Positions 1 through 12,833 of a stretch of 64,000 nt of DNA are shown here, piece by piece. The notes under the pieces are model-generated. The model was not told where the DNA came from and made no database searches. It saw nothing but the letters and a program-made list of their open reading frames with translations. Numbering within the stretch: the stretch's first letter is position 1; each line of letters opens with the position of its first letter. A program made the position numbers and the translations under genes. Source of the stretch: Agrocybe praecox (taxonomy: Eukaryota; Basidiomycota; Agaricomycetes; Agaricales; Agrocybaceae); contig OZ024843.1 in NCBI GenBank assembly GCA_964017145.1, positions 549,001 to 613,000 of the forward strand, given 5' to 3'.

Positions 1-78
1 AAAGCTCGGCTTGGCTTGGCTTCTCAGGGCCAGCTTGGGCCAGCTTAGGAGCTTGAGGCCGAGCCTGTGCAACACTAG

Positions 79-890
79 AGGCCATATGACGACCGCAATA
101 ATGGAAAGGCTGTGAAGCACTTTAATTACACTGATGAGAGCCAAAAAGTCTTGACTGAAGGAACCTCACTAGGGTGGGCTACATCACAGCTCAAATTTTC
201 TTATTCCTTCATCGACACATTCCTGAATCAAAAACTTCCTTCCAAGCCACCCTTCACTGTTCCCAGACTTTGATTTGTGCACGGTGCGATTGCCTACACT
301 GAAAAACCTATTGGAGACCCATCAAAAAATGCCACTACATCCCATCGTGCTGCCTATCTACTCGAAGAACTGATTGGAAATGAGAAACTGTTCATCAAGT
401 ATATTCATAATGCCGATGCCGTTCCTCTCCTTGACATAGGTGAAGAGGGATATGAAACAAGTGTCTTTTTATGTTTTATGCAACATCTCCAGTATATTCA
501 AACCTCGGGTCAGGTCTACATATCTGATTTTCAAGGTACTTTTTCCTTTTATCCAGCCGTTCTTTTGACTTCATGATTGACATGCTCATTATAGGTAGCG
601 GAGATCTTCTAACTGACCCTCAGATAATGACCCATCTGTAAGTTTTTCTCAAATTATCTAAATTATTACTCATTGAATCCGTTATGTGTGACACATCATA
701 GGTCACTTGCTCAGGAGACCGAGATGAAGGAGGCTTTATTTGGGAAGGCAATGTTAATTCGGCATTTGAGGCCTTCACAGAGCAACATATATGTAATAAG
801 TATTGTGACTGGTTTGAACTGGGGGATTTGCTGGCTCAGGACACCCCTAATGATGATGAATCGGACTCTCAAGTCGTTGAATATGAGTAA
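79..890 (+). pseudogene. Decayed alpha-type protein kinase (C-terminal part)
   Basis: Three pieces resemble the C-terminal half of fungal alpha-kinases, an atypical Ser/Thr kinase family expanded in agaricomycetes. Piece 1 (about 79-535) reads VPLLDIGEEGYETSVFLCF and ends at the ISDFQG motif before a GT donor. Piece 2 (595-637) reads GSGDLLTDPQIMTH. Piece 3 (702-890) ends with the Cys/His signature NSAFEAFTEQHICNKYCDWF, which contributes to the structural zinc site of this fold. Two lesions are visible. A TGA at 271-273 interrupts piece 1 just after VPRL. Piece 3 as spliced enters the wrong frame (LFGKAM) and returns to the EGNVNSAFEAF frame only if one base is gained or lost near 738-742. 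The N-terminal ATP-binding part is not visible. I infer a pseudogene; a single long read error would not explain both lesions. Confidence 0.7.
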
Positions 891-2836
891 TATATGTATA
901 TAGATCATAAATATATGACATGATCATACAAAACATCTATTCTACTGATAAACCTGTTATTTAACGTCAGGACGCACAACTTCGACGAAATCTCGCTAAG
1001 TTCTTTTATTTCGCGGCATGGCAGCCGCGTTTTGATGCGTTTGATGCGTTTTGATGACCCTGACGAGGTGTTCTTGGTCCTACGTGTTCGGCACAAGCTC
1101 CGAGTTGATGGCATCAATCAAAAATGAGCGTGATAGTCCTGGTTTCCATAGGGTCCTGTATGATCAACAAATGATATTCTGCCGCCACTCTGCATGCAGG
1201 GCGTAACAGGGAGCGGCCCGCCGACAAACGCGTCATACCAGAGTAAACAACAAAACACCACCTCCGATAAGATCATGATGATACAAGGAACAATGATGGA
1301 AGCAGACATGTGCCTGCACATTGAGCGCATTTTCGTAAAGCGAACAAAGCATGCGCCCGGTCGCTTCGCTCCAGCATAAAAAATAAAGAGGGGTATAGAT
1401 AACACTGACACATGATAATATCTGGAAAATAGGTCCAAAGTTAGTGAGGTAAAATGGAGAGATGGAGGACAGTGGATGGAATATGGCGAGAGCAATAAAA
1501 ATACGTCATCAAAATGAGAAAATGAGTGAAAAGAACAGTAAGATTGACCAAAAGAGGTGCAAAAACAAACAGGTACACACGAACTTGCGCATCTGCTTAA
1601 TAGTATAGTAATAGTAATGGGTGTACATTCCAATGTGACTAGGAGTGTCCGACAGCATCAGCAAAAGCGACAAAAGCAGGCATTGCATGGACCGCTTTGG
1701 ACAGCAATCCAAAAAAGGTGTCGCATTCCCACGTATTGAAATGAGAAGAATATTTTGGCATGGACTTTGACATGCAAAAATAAAGTTGTTAAGCATTTTA
1801 TTTCTCTCCGTACAAGTGCATCTATACAAACCTACAACCTTTAATGTGATATCTATATATTAATTCCACCTTAATTCTAAGTATCACCCCTTGTCGTCAC
1901 CATTTTTGGTGCTCCTATATATAGCGGCACAAAAATGTTAGTCATGGTAATGTACCAAAAACTAGGTATTCTTAATATAAAAATACTTCTTTTGATAGTG
2001 AGTAGTATATCTACTCTATCTGCACTTATATATCTCATATTCACATGAATAACACACGCAGAAGGCAGCACACGCACAGGGACAGTTGTTTAGAAGTAAG
2101 TGCCGTGAGGTATATAATTACCTATTTGCAGGGCCCTATAAACAGCCCAATGGCGTAGTGGTTAGATCAGCCGTGCCGCCCTCATGGTGCCGCTGGTTCG
2201 ATTCCCGCTTAAGGCAAGTTTCACCAAGGCGAAATCTCAGACCGCTCGGCATGGTCCCACTGGGTCGGCCGGCTGGAGCAGCCTGCTGATGTTATTTTTA
2301 ATTATTTCCCGCTGACTCAATATAAAGTTCACCTTGTCGGTAAGGCTTTACAAGGCTTTACAATGTTCACCTTGAAGGTCACGTTGACCATCTTGGTAAG
2401 CTATCCATTGAGACGATCTTATTAACGGGCAAAGTCTTAGGGGTCACCAAGATTGGGCAAAAGGTGGTCAAGTTGGCCATTACATTGCTATGTATTACGA
2501 TGTATTAATAATCCGCTTTTGCTGATGAGAGAGACCCAGTGTGTAATACATCCTCTTCAATCTGTCAATAAGAAAATCAATCTATTTACGGATAACACAA
2601 CTGTCTTCCGATCTGAGGAAGATGTGTTCGATGACTTATGTACAAATTGCCCACAAAGCATCTTCCGGGAATAGTGAGATGCTTCAAGGCCCAAGTTTGC
2701 ATAGGAAAGAAGGAGAACAACTGAAAGAGAAGAAAGCCAAATCCTACATCGATAACGATCCGAAATACAGAGAGGGAGGGTAAGGTATGTACAGTGTGTA
2801 TGTATGTATGCAATACGAATTCGGAGGATAACCATT
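891..2836. other. Intergenic stretch without a supported gene
   Basis: AT-rich sequence of about 1.9 kb between the kinase remnant and the end of the beta'-COP gene. Short open frames on both strands show no family resemblance, no plausible splice structure and biased composition, so I treat them as chance. The only structured element I see is the tRNA-like segment near 2144-2216. The last few hundred bases before 2836 are probably beta'-COP 3' UTR. Confidence 0.6.
2144..2216 (+). other. tRNA-like element (tRNA pseudogene or SINE head)
   Basis: An A box (TGGCGTAGTGG at 2151) and a perfect B box (GGTTCGATTCC at 2195) are spaced as in a tRNA. A 5-bp anticodon stem CCGTG/CATGG (2171-2175 with 2183-2187) closes a 7-base loop that would place GCC (glycine) as anticodon. 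Against a working tRNA, the acceptor stem pairs poorly, the base before the anticodon is C instead of the near-universal U33, and the T stem has a mismatch. This fits a decayed tRNA-Gly or the tRNA-derived head of a SINE better than a functional gene. Confidence 0.4.
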
Positions 2837-5800
2837 TTATGCGTCCACGTCTACCAGTACACCTTCTTTACTCGCTATGGTGTCAATAGGTTGAATTAGA
2901 TTGGAGAGAAAGCAAGGAAACAAAAATACTCACACGAAAGCAGCTCCTCCTCTTTTGCCAACGCATCTTCCCAACTTTCCTCGAACAGTTCAGGGTTCGT
3001 AGACGGATCAGCTATCGTCGCGCTGATCTTTGATCGGCCTTTCGTGTCGAGCTCGGATTTCCAAGCTGAGATGGCTTTCGATGCTTGGCTATTTAAGTTA
3101 AGGAAAGTTTATAAAACAAAAGAGTGGGAGCATGCCGTCAGCCACGTATATAAATTAAGAGTAAGAGACTATCACGGACCTGGGAGCGTAAGTACGAGCA
3201 AACAAGGCGGCCTCAGGTGCCCGCTGCGTTTTCACAAGGAGGTCAACACATGCCGTTGGGTCGCCTAACTGCAGTGTGATGGCGAATGCCAAGTTGTTTT
3301 GGCCTTTTTCCTCTATAAAAAATAAAAAATAAAACCAATGGGTTAGCTAACTGTTATCCCAAGTGCATATGCAGATGCAAATACGAGAGAAAAAAGGACG
3401 ACGTACCAGCCTTCTTCGCCAACTCAACCAATGCATTTCGATCCCCTACAGCGAGCAATAAGAGCATCAACGCGCTCAGATCGTTCGCTTTTTCGAAGCT
3501 TTCTCGAGCCAAATCAAATCGCCATACTGTCAAGGCGCGGTCTCCGAGAGCTTTCCACTTGACTTCAGACTCGTTCTCGGGCACTGTGCGCGCGATTTCC
3601 GACGCAATGTCGAGGTCGTCCAAGGAGAGTGCGAGATCAAATTTGTGGTCTGGGTCAGTCGTTACTTGAATTGCCAGTTCTTTGAGGTCTGTAAGACGCG
3701 AAGAAAAGGTGTTAATAACTATTTCTTTGTGGATATGAATTTGAATAGACCAACCTCGACTCTCCAAGAACCGCGCGACCTTGTTTAGCTCTGACTTCGG
3801 CAGAGTTGGTAGGATCTCGTTAGCAGCGTCCATGTCGCCTCTCAGCACTGCCGTTTGGTATTCGACGACGTTGAGAGATAGTGCGTATGCATAGATGTTG
3901 AGGTCTTTGTCGGCGAGGTAAATGCGGTTGTGTGCGGGAATGTAACCGAGGAGGTATAGCGCGCTGCAGGTGTCGTGGTAAGGTTGTTTGTTGGTTCAAA
4001 CGCAAAGACTGAGTGAGGACTTACGAGTCGAATGGACTGATGGTATATGATTCTGTTCCAACAAAGTAACATAATCTGTTGTTTGAAGTGGTATATATGA
4101 AACAGTCGCCGACCCATTTCGCTGTTTTGACGCTAGAGAAAAAGAAAAAGAAGAAAAACGTTCAACAAACAGTCTATGGAGATAAATAATAAAATGACGA
4201 ACCTGTCGTTGATATCAGCAACGACCTCGAATGCTTCTTCAACACCCTCGTCCGTGATTTCTGTGCCCTCTTCAAGTTTCTCATTGTAGGCGTCTCTGTC
4301 GAAGCGGAGGATGTAGAACGAGTCGTCCGAGGCGATGGCTACTAATGAGCCTGTGCCGGACCAAAAGACCTAGTGAAAGTAGCATTAATTACTTATCGAA
4401 AAACAAAAAACAAAAAAACACATACGTTCTTAGCATCGACATCGATCCTTCGTACAATCTCACCAGTCTCCCAGTCCCAGAACATGACAAACCCGTTTCC
4501 TCTAGCGCCCAGCAAAGTACCTCCATGTAAACCTTCTATGCTCCATCCACCAACACCCTTCATACCAACTCCCGGTCGCTCCTTGAAGTTTTTGTACACC
4601 TTTAGCTTGACTTTATTCTCCAACACAGCGTAGGTGTTCGAATCAGGTGCCCAAGCGAAGGAGATACCGTTCCCGAACGACTTGTTCCTCCAGGCAAGGG
4701 CAGTGTAGGTAATGTATTCGCCGTCGCCGACGACAGTGACAAAGCGCCCGTTGGGGGAGTGCATTAAGGAGGTGGCGAAGATCTCGGTACTGCCGATTTC
4801 TTTTGTGGATAGGGGAATACGAGTGCCGTCTGCGAGAGGAGTGGATTCTTCGTCGGGCTGAGAGATAGTCTGGAGGTTCCCGGAAATAACTTCGTGGTTG
4901 CGTGTGTAGATGAGCTTGCCGGAGGGGTCCATGCTGAGGGTTGGTTCGTCCCTGCCGAGCTGAGGTGGTTTCAAGTTAGATTGGGATTGAAAGACGGTAT
5001 GGAAGGGATATGTATACCTTGATGACAACAACACCCTCGTCAAAACCGACAGCAACTTCGTTCGCGTCTTTGCGGAGAGCAACACACCAGGCGCGTTCGA
5101 GGGCGTAGCTGAGGGTGTTTTCGATTCTGTACGTGCCGCTGTTCCAGATCTTGACAGTTCCATCCTCGCTTCCACTAATGATAATGGGCAGGTTGGGGTG
5201 GAAGATGGCGAAAGAGACGTTGTTGGTGTGGCCTTCCATCGTCTGTACGCAACTCTTGCTTAGGTAGTCCCAGACTTTGACAGTCTTGTCATCGCCGGTG
5301 GTAACGAGGTAGGGCTTGTCAGCGCCCGGGTAGAAGTCGACGTAGTTGACCCCTTTGTCGTGGGCTTCCATTGTGAAATTAGCTGTTGAGCTCCCAATGG
5401 ACCACATCTTGACAGTACGGTCAAGACACGCTGACACGAAGGTATTGGCATCCTTGGGGTTGAACGCGAGGTTCATGATATAATGTGTATGTCCTTCGTA
5501 TGTCTATAATATTTTCGCGTAAATAGATAGATAGATAGAAATAGGAGAATGCACGTACTTGAATATTCTTCCAGCCCTTCTCCCAATCCCAAGCCTTGAT
5601 TGTCATATCGTCACTACCAGTGAGCACAATGCTCGCCGTTGGATGCACCGTAAGGCATCTAATATAATCTGGATGTGCCTCAAATGCGGCGACCTTTTCG
5701 TGGGTGTTGTAATTGAATACCCGTAGCTGGAAGTCGTCTGAGCCGGCGACAAACCAGTTCTTGCGCGGGATGAACTTGACACATCGTACTGGGACTTCCG

Positions 5801-6009
5801 ATACTTCGAATGTCTTGACTACGGCGCCTGTTTCGTGGTTGTAAATGTTTACTGAACCATTGTAAAGACCTGTAAGCAGCCAAGGCTCTGTAGGATGGAA
5901 ATCGACTCCTTTGACGCGATCTGACCGAGAAAGCAGCTTTTTCTATTGAACTATTAGAAATATAATAAATAGTTGAGTATAAACCACTTACATTGACCTC
6001 GAACAACAT
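2837..6009 (-). CDS. SEC27/COPB2: Coatomer subunit beta' (COPI coat WD40 protein)
   Basis: Beta'-COP is a subunit of the heptameric COPI coat. It binds dilysine (KKxx) cargo tails and drives Golgi-to-ER retrograde traffic. Eleven exons: 6009-5992, 5942-5559, 5503-5018, 4959-4426, 4369-4203, 4132-4025, 3963-3755, 3688-3407, 3312-3180, 3088-2934 and 2874-2837. They join in frame to 837 residues, close to fungal orthologues though without a long acidic tail. The N-terminus [18 protein letters not shown] is diagnostic. WD40 repeats (for example [36 protein letters not shown]) fill roughly residues 1-300. The second propeller follows, and the helical solenoid ([29 protein letters not shown]) comes last. 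The start faces the chitin synthase start across about 250 bases. The second intron contains a short GATA tract. Confidence 0.96.
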
Positions 6010-6256
6010 CTTAGACAGTGCCCGGTGGTCGCAGTGGTAGAAATATAATATGGCGACGTGGTCTCCGTGAATAGAGCGTATAGTGTTAACAATTACCTAA
6101 GCAAATAATTAGGGGAAACTAAGGTAGCATCATCAGTGACCGGCCAGCCCTTGTTTCCTTACACTCCAAGTCTCAGCACAGCTCTCTTTCTCTCTTCTCT
6201 TCCTCGTCGTCTCCAGTAGCGACGAAGGACTTTCCCTCTTTTTCTTTCTTTTTCTC
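6010..6256. promoter_or_regulatory. Shared divergent promoter of beta'-COP and chitin synthase
   Basis: Only 247 bases separate the two ATGs, which point away from each other, so both promoters must lie here or extend into the first exons. The half next to the chitin synthase (about 6180-6256) is strongly CT-rich on the plus strand. Such pyrimidine tracts are common at transcription starts of filamentous fungi. No convincing TATA box is seen. Coordinated control of the two genes is an inference. Confidence 0.55.
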
Positions 6257-9200
6257 ATGGCGTCCAACCAAACCACCCAGGCAGTCGCCTCGGGTGACCT
6301 TGTCGACCTCGTGTCTTCATCGGGCGCAGCGACCATTTATCCTACAGACGATACTATACTTTCTGTTCTTCAAGCCCGCTTTCGTGCAGACCTCCCGTAT
6401 ACGAGAATAGGAACAACAAATATCATTGCTGTAAACCCGTACAAGACTCTCGCCAACGTGAACGATGTCAGTGCGAAGGAGTACGAAGAGAGGTCGTACA
6501 GGGATACCAGCCTCCCCATGGTGGACTCTCCAAGGCCGCTTCAACCCCATCTATACGATATGGCAGCCAGGGTGTATCTATTGATGCGTAGGAGAAACGA
6601 GTCGCAGGGTGTTGTATCGAGGTCAGTCCATGGTTGACAACCTTCTGTTATGTGTGATTTATTTGACCTGTTATATTCTAGGGGTATCACTGGCTCCGGA
6701 AAATCCTCCAGTTTACGTCTTTTCATGAATCAAATCCTCAGGCTTTCAGCTCATTCGAAGAAAGAAATCAAATTATCCGAACAAATAAAAGCGCTCCACA
6801 CCGTACTGGACTCGTTCGGGAATGCCAAAACACTCATGAGCCCAAATGCTTCACGGCATAGTCGGTACTTTGAGCTGCACTTTAATGACAACGGACGTAT
6901 CAGTGCAGCCAAAGTTCTCACCTACGGGCTGGACAAATCCCGGCTGAACAAGCTGACGCATGAAGAAAGATCTTACCACGTCTTTTACCAATTCCTCGCT
7001 GGTGCGACTCCTGCGGAACGGGATGCATTCAACCTCGAGGATCCCTCCGACTACGCCTTGCTCGCCTCTTCGGGCTGCTACCGCCTTCCTTCAGGCCCAT
7101 TCAGTGACGACTCCATTGCAATGGCCGACCTGCGAGCCGCCATGCGAATTCTCGGCTTCAAGCTCAAACACATGACCTCTATTTTTAGTCTCATCGTCGC
7201 TATCCTCCTCCTCGGTAATCTCGAATTCGCAGAAGGCGATGCGCACGACGTTTCAGCGCACGTCGCTAACGTGCATGTTTTGGACCAGGTTTCGAGGCTA
7301 TTGGGCGTACCTGCTGAGGAGTTGGACTCCATATTGACGAACAAGACGAGTTATGTGCGCAAGGAACTCTATACTGTGCTCCTCAGCAAAGATCAGAGCG
7401 CAAAGCAGCGAGATGGGTTCGTTAGGGATTTATATGCAATTCTATTTGCATTCATTACGGAAACGTGTAATCACCGTCTGGCACCGAACGCATCGGACCC
7501 ATTGTCGCCTACGCAAATTGTCTTACTTGACCAACCAGGCTACCAGACTCGCGGCCCATCAGGAACGACGTCCATGTCGCTCTCAGGCAACCAGCCTCTA
7601 ATCTCTGCATATGGACAGAATACATTCGACGAGTTTTGCGTGAACTTTGCCGACGAAATGCTTCATTCTTATGTTCTTCGCCACACTTTTGAAGACTCGG
7701 TCGGTCTTAACGCCGAGTTGGCTAGTGACGGCATCTCGTTACCAGAGGTGTCTATTATGGACAACGGAGCGTGTATTGAGCTTCTTCGCGGTGCACAGCT
7801 GAATGAAAGGTCACAACGCAAGCCAGGAGGGATTTTGGGCGCCGTCAACAAAGCTTGCTCTTCGTTCAAGTCCGGCAAGAGTGGCGAGCAGCGAGACGAC
7901 GAGCTGTTGCAAGAACTCGCATCAAAATACGGAGTTCATTCCTCTTTCATCGCCAGCCCCAGTACAGGAGGCGCCGCTGATAGGAGGCTGTTTGGAATTA
8001 ACCACTATGCAGGTGCCGCTTCTTACGATGCGTCTAACTTTGTGGAGAAGGACGCGGATTTGGTTGACTCGGCATTCGTCACGCTCCTGCGCGGCTCTTC
8101 AGACTCCTTCGTTTCGAAGCTCCTGTCTGGTCCTAGTTTAGCAGCCGAGAAGCACAGTAAAGACGAGTCTATAGTCGTCCAGGCACAAGTTTCCTCAAGG
8201 CCTTTGAGGCAGCCTTCCACAATTTTGTCTATCAATAACACTGCTCCTGCGGCGGAAGACGAACACCCACGATTGGATCCTTCCAAGACATATCCTCTAA
8301 CGGCCCAAATCAACTTTACCCTCTCGGAGATTTTCGCATCTCTTGATCGTACAAGACTATGGACCGTCTCGTGTGTCCGACCCAACGACTCCTCTTCTGC
8401 CAACTCGTTTGACAAGAGACGAGTCAAAGCACAAATTCGCAGTCTCCTTTTACCAGATATCGTCGCAAGAAAGAGCGTCGATTATATCGCTCACTTCGAC
8501 CAAGCCGAATTCTGCGATCGATATGTCCCCACGATGAGAGGTTCAGAAGAGGAGAGGATCGTCCAATGTGCTCGTGCGAATGGGTGGGTTGAAGGGACCG
8601 ATTTCATTGTTGGACACCGCATGATCTGGCTCGGGTATTCAGCATGGAAGATGGTTGAGGACACTCTACGTGCGCAGGAGAAAGACACCACGGGGTCGAG
8701 GGAGGGCGGTGCAGGCGAGATGGACGATGATGCCATTCCGGACGATGGGACGGATTATACACATGGTAATGAGGCGTTGACGCCTCCTACCGGGTACTTT
8801 GGTGACAGCGCGGATAATCTGCTGTTGACGAGGACTGGCGCAGACGGATCGAGATACCAGGATCCCAACTACGCGAATGGTGGCCTCAGGACACCCAGTA
8901 CACCGTATGGAGGAGGTGGGGATATGTGGAGCTCAGAAGATGATAAGAAGGAAATGGGTACGCCTGAGATGTTGCCCTATACTTCTGGTGGTGGTGGTGC
9001 CCCCCGAGGCGGCGCTGGTGGGATGGCAGTGAAGGAGTCTGCGAATGCTGTTGAGGAAGTTCCGTCGACGAAATCTAGGAGGTGGTGGCTCCGCCTCGTT
9101 TGGCTCACTACGTGGTGGATACCCTCGTTCGTCTTGCGCATCATAGGCAGGATGAAGCGCCCTGACGTCCGTCTGGCTTGGAGAGAGAAGTTGACCATTT

Positions 9201-12200
9201 TCTGGTTAATTTTCATCTTCAACGGTATTATAATCTTCTACATTATCGAATTCGGTCGTCTACTCTGTCCCAATTTCAACAAGGCCTGGTCTTTAGGTGA
9301 AGTCAACCAACATCAAGGAGATAATGATTTTTGGGTGGCGATTCAAGGCGAGGTTTACGATGTGACGGATTTCGTTCACGGAGATCATAGTAAAGGACAA
9401 TTTTCGATCAAGAGTAACGCGCCGGATGTCCTTGAGCAAATGGCGGGACAAGACTTGACGTACTGGTTCCCGCCGCCTTTGGTCGCTGGATGTTCAGGAC
9501 TGGTCACTGATGATCAGATGTCTTTGACCAGACAGAACTGGACGGACTTTGCGCCCCTCGCCCATCATACTAGTGGAGCCCTGCAGACCACTCCTTCGGA
9601 CTTGCAGAATCCTGATTGGTACCAAGACACGTTCTTCCCCAAGATGAAGACTATGAAGAAGGGTCCTCTGGTCTATGAGAGGAAGGTTGTCGCAGCTATG
9701 GGCTCTGACCAGACAGATCCAAGGTATGTTTAAATTTTTGTTCTTACTGAATGCGACACATGCTAATTCTCTTCTACTTTCCAGAACTATCGGTATATAC
9801 AACACCAAAATATACGACCTTACTGATTACGTTTTCACCTTGGAACAGTCGCAGAATAATCCTCAGATGGCATGGCTGAATGATGACCTTGTGTCTGTTT
9901 TCACGAGCCAGGCTGGAAAGGATATCACCAAAAACTTGGGCGTCGTCTTGAACGCTATGGACAGCGTGACGAGGCAGCAACATATGGCGTGCTTGGAGAA
10001 TGTATTCTTGGCTGGTCAGGCTGATTTCAGAAAGTCGGCGAGGTGTCAGGTTCAGAATTACCTCCTCATTATCATGTCAGTTATCTTGATGTTGGCCATT
10101 GCCCTTAAATGTATGTTTTCACGTTTAATTCGTTTCTGTGGGGTATAGCTCATTTTCTTGCCTTTTTCAGTTTTGGCTGCTCTCCAACTGGGTACTAAAC
10201 GTTCGCCCGAAATGCAGGACAAGTTCGTCATTTGTCAAGTGCCTTGTTACACGGAAGGCGAGGACTCTCTTCGCCGCACTATCGACTCGTTGGCGGCGCT
10301 CAATTACGATGATAAACGTAAACTAATCTTCATCATTTGCGATGGCAACATTATCGGTAGCGGTAACGACCGGACTACGCCCAGGATTTGTCTTGATATC
10401 CTGGGTGTCGATCCAAAGCTTGATCCTGAGCCGTTGCTTTTCAAGTCGGTCGGTGAAGGATCGAAGGCAATCAATTACGCTAAAGTCTACTCCGGGCTAT
10501 ACGAGTTCGAAGGCCATGTTGTCCCGTCAGTTGTCTTCGTTTCATTGTCGTCTTTGATATATCTGTTGACTGACAATCTTTGTGCGGCTACATAGGTACA
10601 TGGTCGTCGTTAAAGTGGGAAAGCCAACTGAAAGGTCCAAGCCTGGAAATCGTGGAAAGCGTGATTCCCAAATCCTGGTGATGCATTACCTCAACCGGGT
10701 ACATTTTGACTCTGCGATGTCTCCATTGGAACTGGAGATTTATCACCAGATGAGAAATGTTATTGGGATCGATCCTGCTTTCTATGAGTATATCTTTACG
10801 ATTGATGCTGATACGGTGTGTTTTTTTTATTCGTCGACTTTCGATTTGAATCTTCTTTGAACTTACTGTTGTGTTTTCCGCAAAGACCGTAACCCCCGAT
10901 TCGCTCAATCGTCTGGTAGCGTCTAGCGCGGATGATTCGCAGATCATTGGAATTTGTGGAGAGACGAAGCTTACGAACGAAGAAGGCTCATGGTGGACCA
11001 TGATTCAGGTTTACGAATACTATATTTCTCACCATCTCTCCAAGGCATTCGAGAGTCTTTTCGGTTCCGTAACCTGTTTACCCGGTTGTTTCTCCCTCTA
11101 TCGTATCCGCACAGCAGATAAAGGACGGCCCATCATCATTTCCAACCGCATCATCGAGGAATACTCAGAGCCGAATGTCGATACCCTCCACAAGAAGAAC
11201 CTGTTCTCTCTCGGTGAAGATCGTTTCTTGACGACATTGTTGATGAAGCATTTCCCGACTTTCAAGACCAAGTTTTGTCCGGATGCCGTTGCACACACCA
11301 TGGCTCCTGAATCTTGGCGCGTATTGTTTTCTCAGCGTCGTCGTTGGATTAACTCAACAGTCCATAATCTGTGCGAGTTGGTCTTTCTTCCGGAGCTGTT
11401 CGGTTTCTGCTGTTTCTCTATGCGCTTCTTCGTCTTCATCGATCTTGTTGGAACTCTGGTACGCTTCTCTTTCTCTCTTTGACCAACTGAATCGTGGCTG
11501 ATGGAGGCCGTTTTCTTTTGTAGATGCTGCCTGCAACATGTGTTTATGTGAGCTAGTGTTTTATGTTCATCCTCGACTTTTTCTTACTTTCTCAATTCTA
11601 GTTGTTGTACCTGATCATTGTCGTCGCAACCGGACAAGCGGCCCTCCCAACGATCGCCTTGATCATGTTGGGTGTCACGTACGGTCTACAGGCGTTCATC
11701 TTTATTATCAAGCGCGAATTCATGCTCGTCGGCTGGATGGTGGTTTACCTTATTTCGTAAGTTTCTCCAGGTCATATTTTGCGAATAAACATTCTGACTT
11801 GTATCATTAGATACCCCGTGTACAGTTTCTTCCTCCCGGTGTATTCCTTCTGGTGTATGGACGAGTTTAGTTGGGGTAACACTCGTGTTGTAGTTGGAGA
11901 AGGCAAGGAGAAGAAGGTCATTACAAATGATGATGAGAAGTTTGACGAGTCGATGATTCCTCTCAAAAAATTCAGCGGTATGTTTAACGATACATATATT
12001 GCTTTAATTAAGCTGATTCATTTCTAGAATATGAGGCCGAAGCTTGGGAGACTGGAACTCATCATTCAGAAGATACCCGCTCTAGGTCTGGTGCCGCGCG
12101 TTCTCGCGATGAGTCCCCTCATACGTACAACCAAGCATCTCAATCGGGTGATTATTATCGAGATACCAACATGATTAACCCCAATGGCTCCAACCCCAAT

Positions 12201-12833
12201 CTCCGTAACATGAGTGGCAGTCAACTTTCGCATAGTAATGTCTCTCAAATGGGCGGACAACAGATGCAACCACCTATGCCTCAGTACGGATTGCCTCAAT
12301 TGCCGTTCATGCCATTTGGAAGTGGGCCGCCATCGATTGCAGGGTCGGATTACAACCACATGATGAACATGCCACCTCAGATGGTTTACCAAAACACAGG
12401 CAGCGTGTACGGAATGGTGCCTCCAAGCATGGCGCAACGCAATACCATGATGACTGGCATGAACGTTTTCGGTAGCGGGGCTAGTCTCGCTGGTTCGCTG
12501 AGTGGCCCACTTCCTCCTTCCATGCCTCAACAACGGCCTATGTCGACTTTCTCGATGGCTACCTCTGTCAATCCTTTCGCGGGCCCTAGCTTGAATCCTA
12601 ACCCCACAAACGATGATTTGTTCAATGCTCTTCGTAATTATTTGAGCACTCAGGACCTTATGACCGTCACCAAAAAGTAAGTCGTTCACTATACCTAGAA
12701 TTCAAGGCGACGTGTTGACTGGTTCTGTAGAACTGCACGAGAAGCCATTATGGCCAAGTTCCCTAAAGCCGACCTTTCGTCGAGAAAAGACTTTTTGAAC
12801 CAATCTATCGACAAGATTCTGTCAGAATCTTAA
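6257..12833 (+). CDS. Chitin synthase with N-terminal myosin motor-like domain (class V/VI type)
   Basis: A membrane glycosyltransferase that polymerises UDP-GlcNAc into cell-wall chitin. Eleven exons: 6257-6621, 6682-9723, 9785-10110, 10171-10525, 10596-10815, 10886-11458, 11524-11547, 11602-11756, 11811-11977, 12028-12676 and 12731-12833. They give 1992 residues, usual for this class. The myosin-like motor fills about residues 1-780, with P-loop GITGSGKS at 123-130, a switch I-like segment (NASRHSRYF) and a switch II-like DQPGYQ. Two membrane segments follow near 920-980, then a cytochrome b5-like region near 1000-1070. The catalytic domain carries DADT (1433-1436), EDRFL (1547-1551) and QRRRW (1586-1590), with several further membrane spans after it. 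A Met/Pro/Gln-rich linker leads to a DEK_C domain at about 1937-1991. The motor is thought to steer the enzyme to growing tips. Exon 7 is only 24 nt. Confidence 0.97.

Noticed and set aside
1118..1633. 171-codon minus-strand open frame with hydrophobic stretches
   Set aside because: No family resemblance, biased Cys/Ser/Phe composition from AT-rich DNA, and conflicting overlapping frames; likely chance.
5524..5543. GATA tandem as a regulatory cluster
   Set aside because: Lies inside a beta'-COP intron and is a plain microsatellite; GATA runs recur elsewhere (near 29170).
8023..8427. 134-codon frame antisense to the chitin synthase
   Set aside because: Mirror of real coding sequence; the plus strand encodes the conserved motor domain here.
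12066..12689. 207-codon His/Arg-rich minus-strand frame
   Set aside because: Antisense shadow of the Met/Pro/Gln-rich linker of the chitin synthase.
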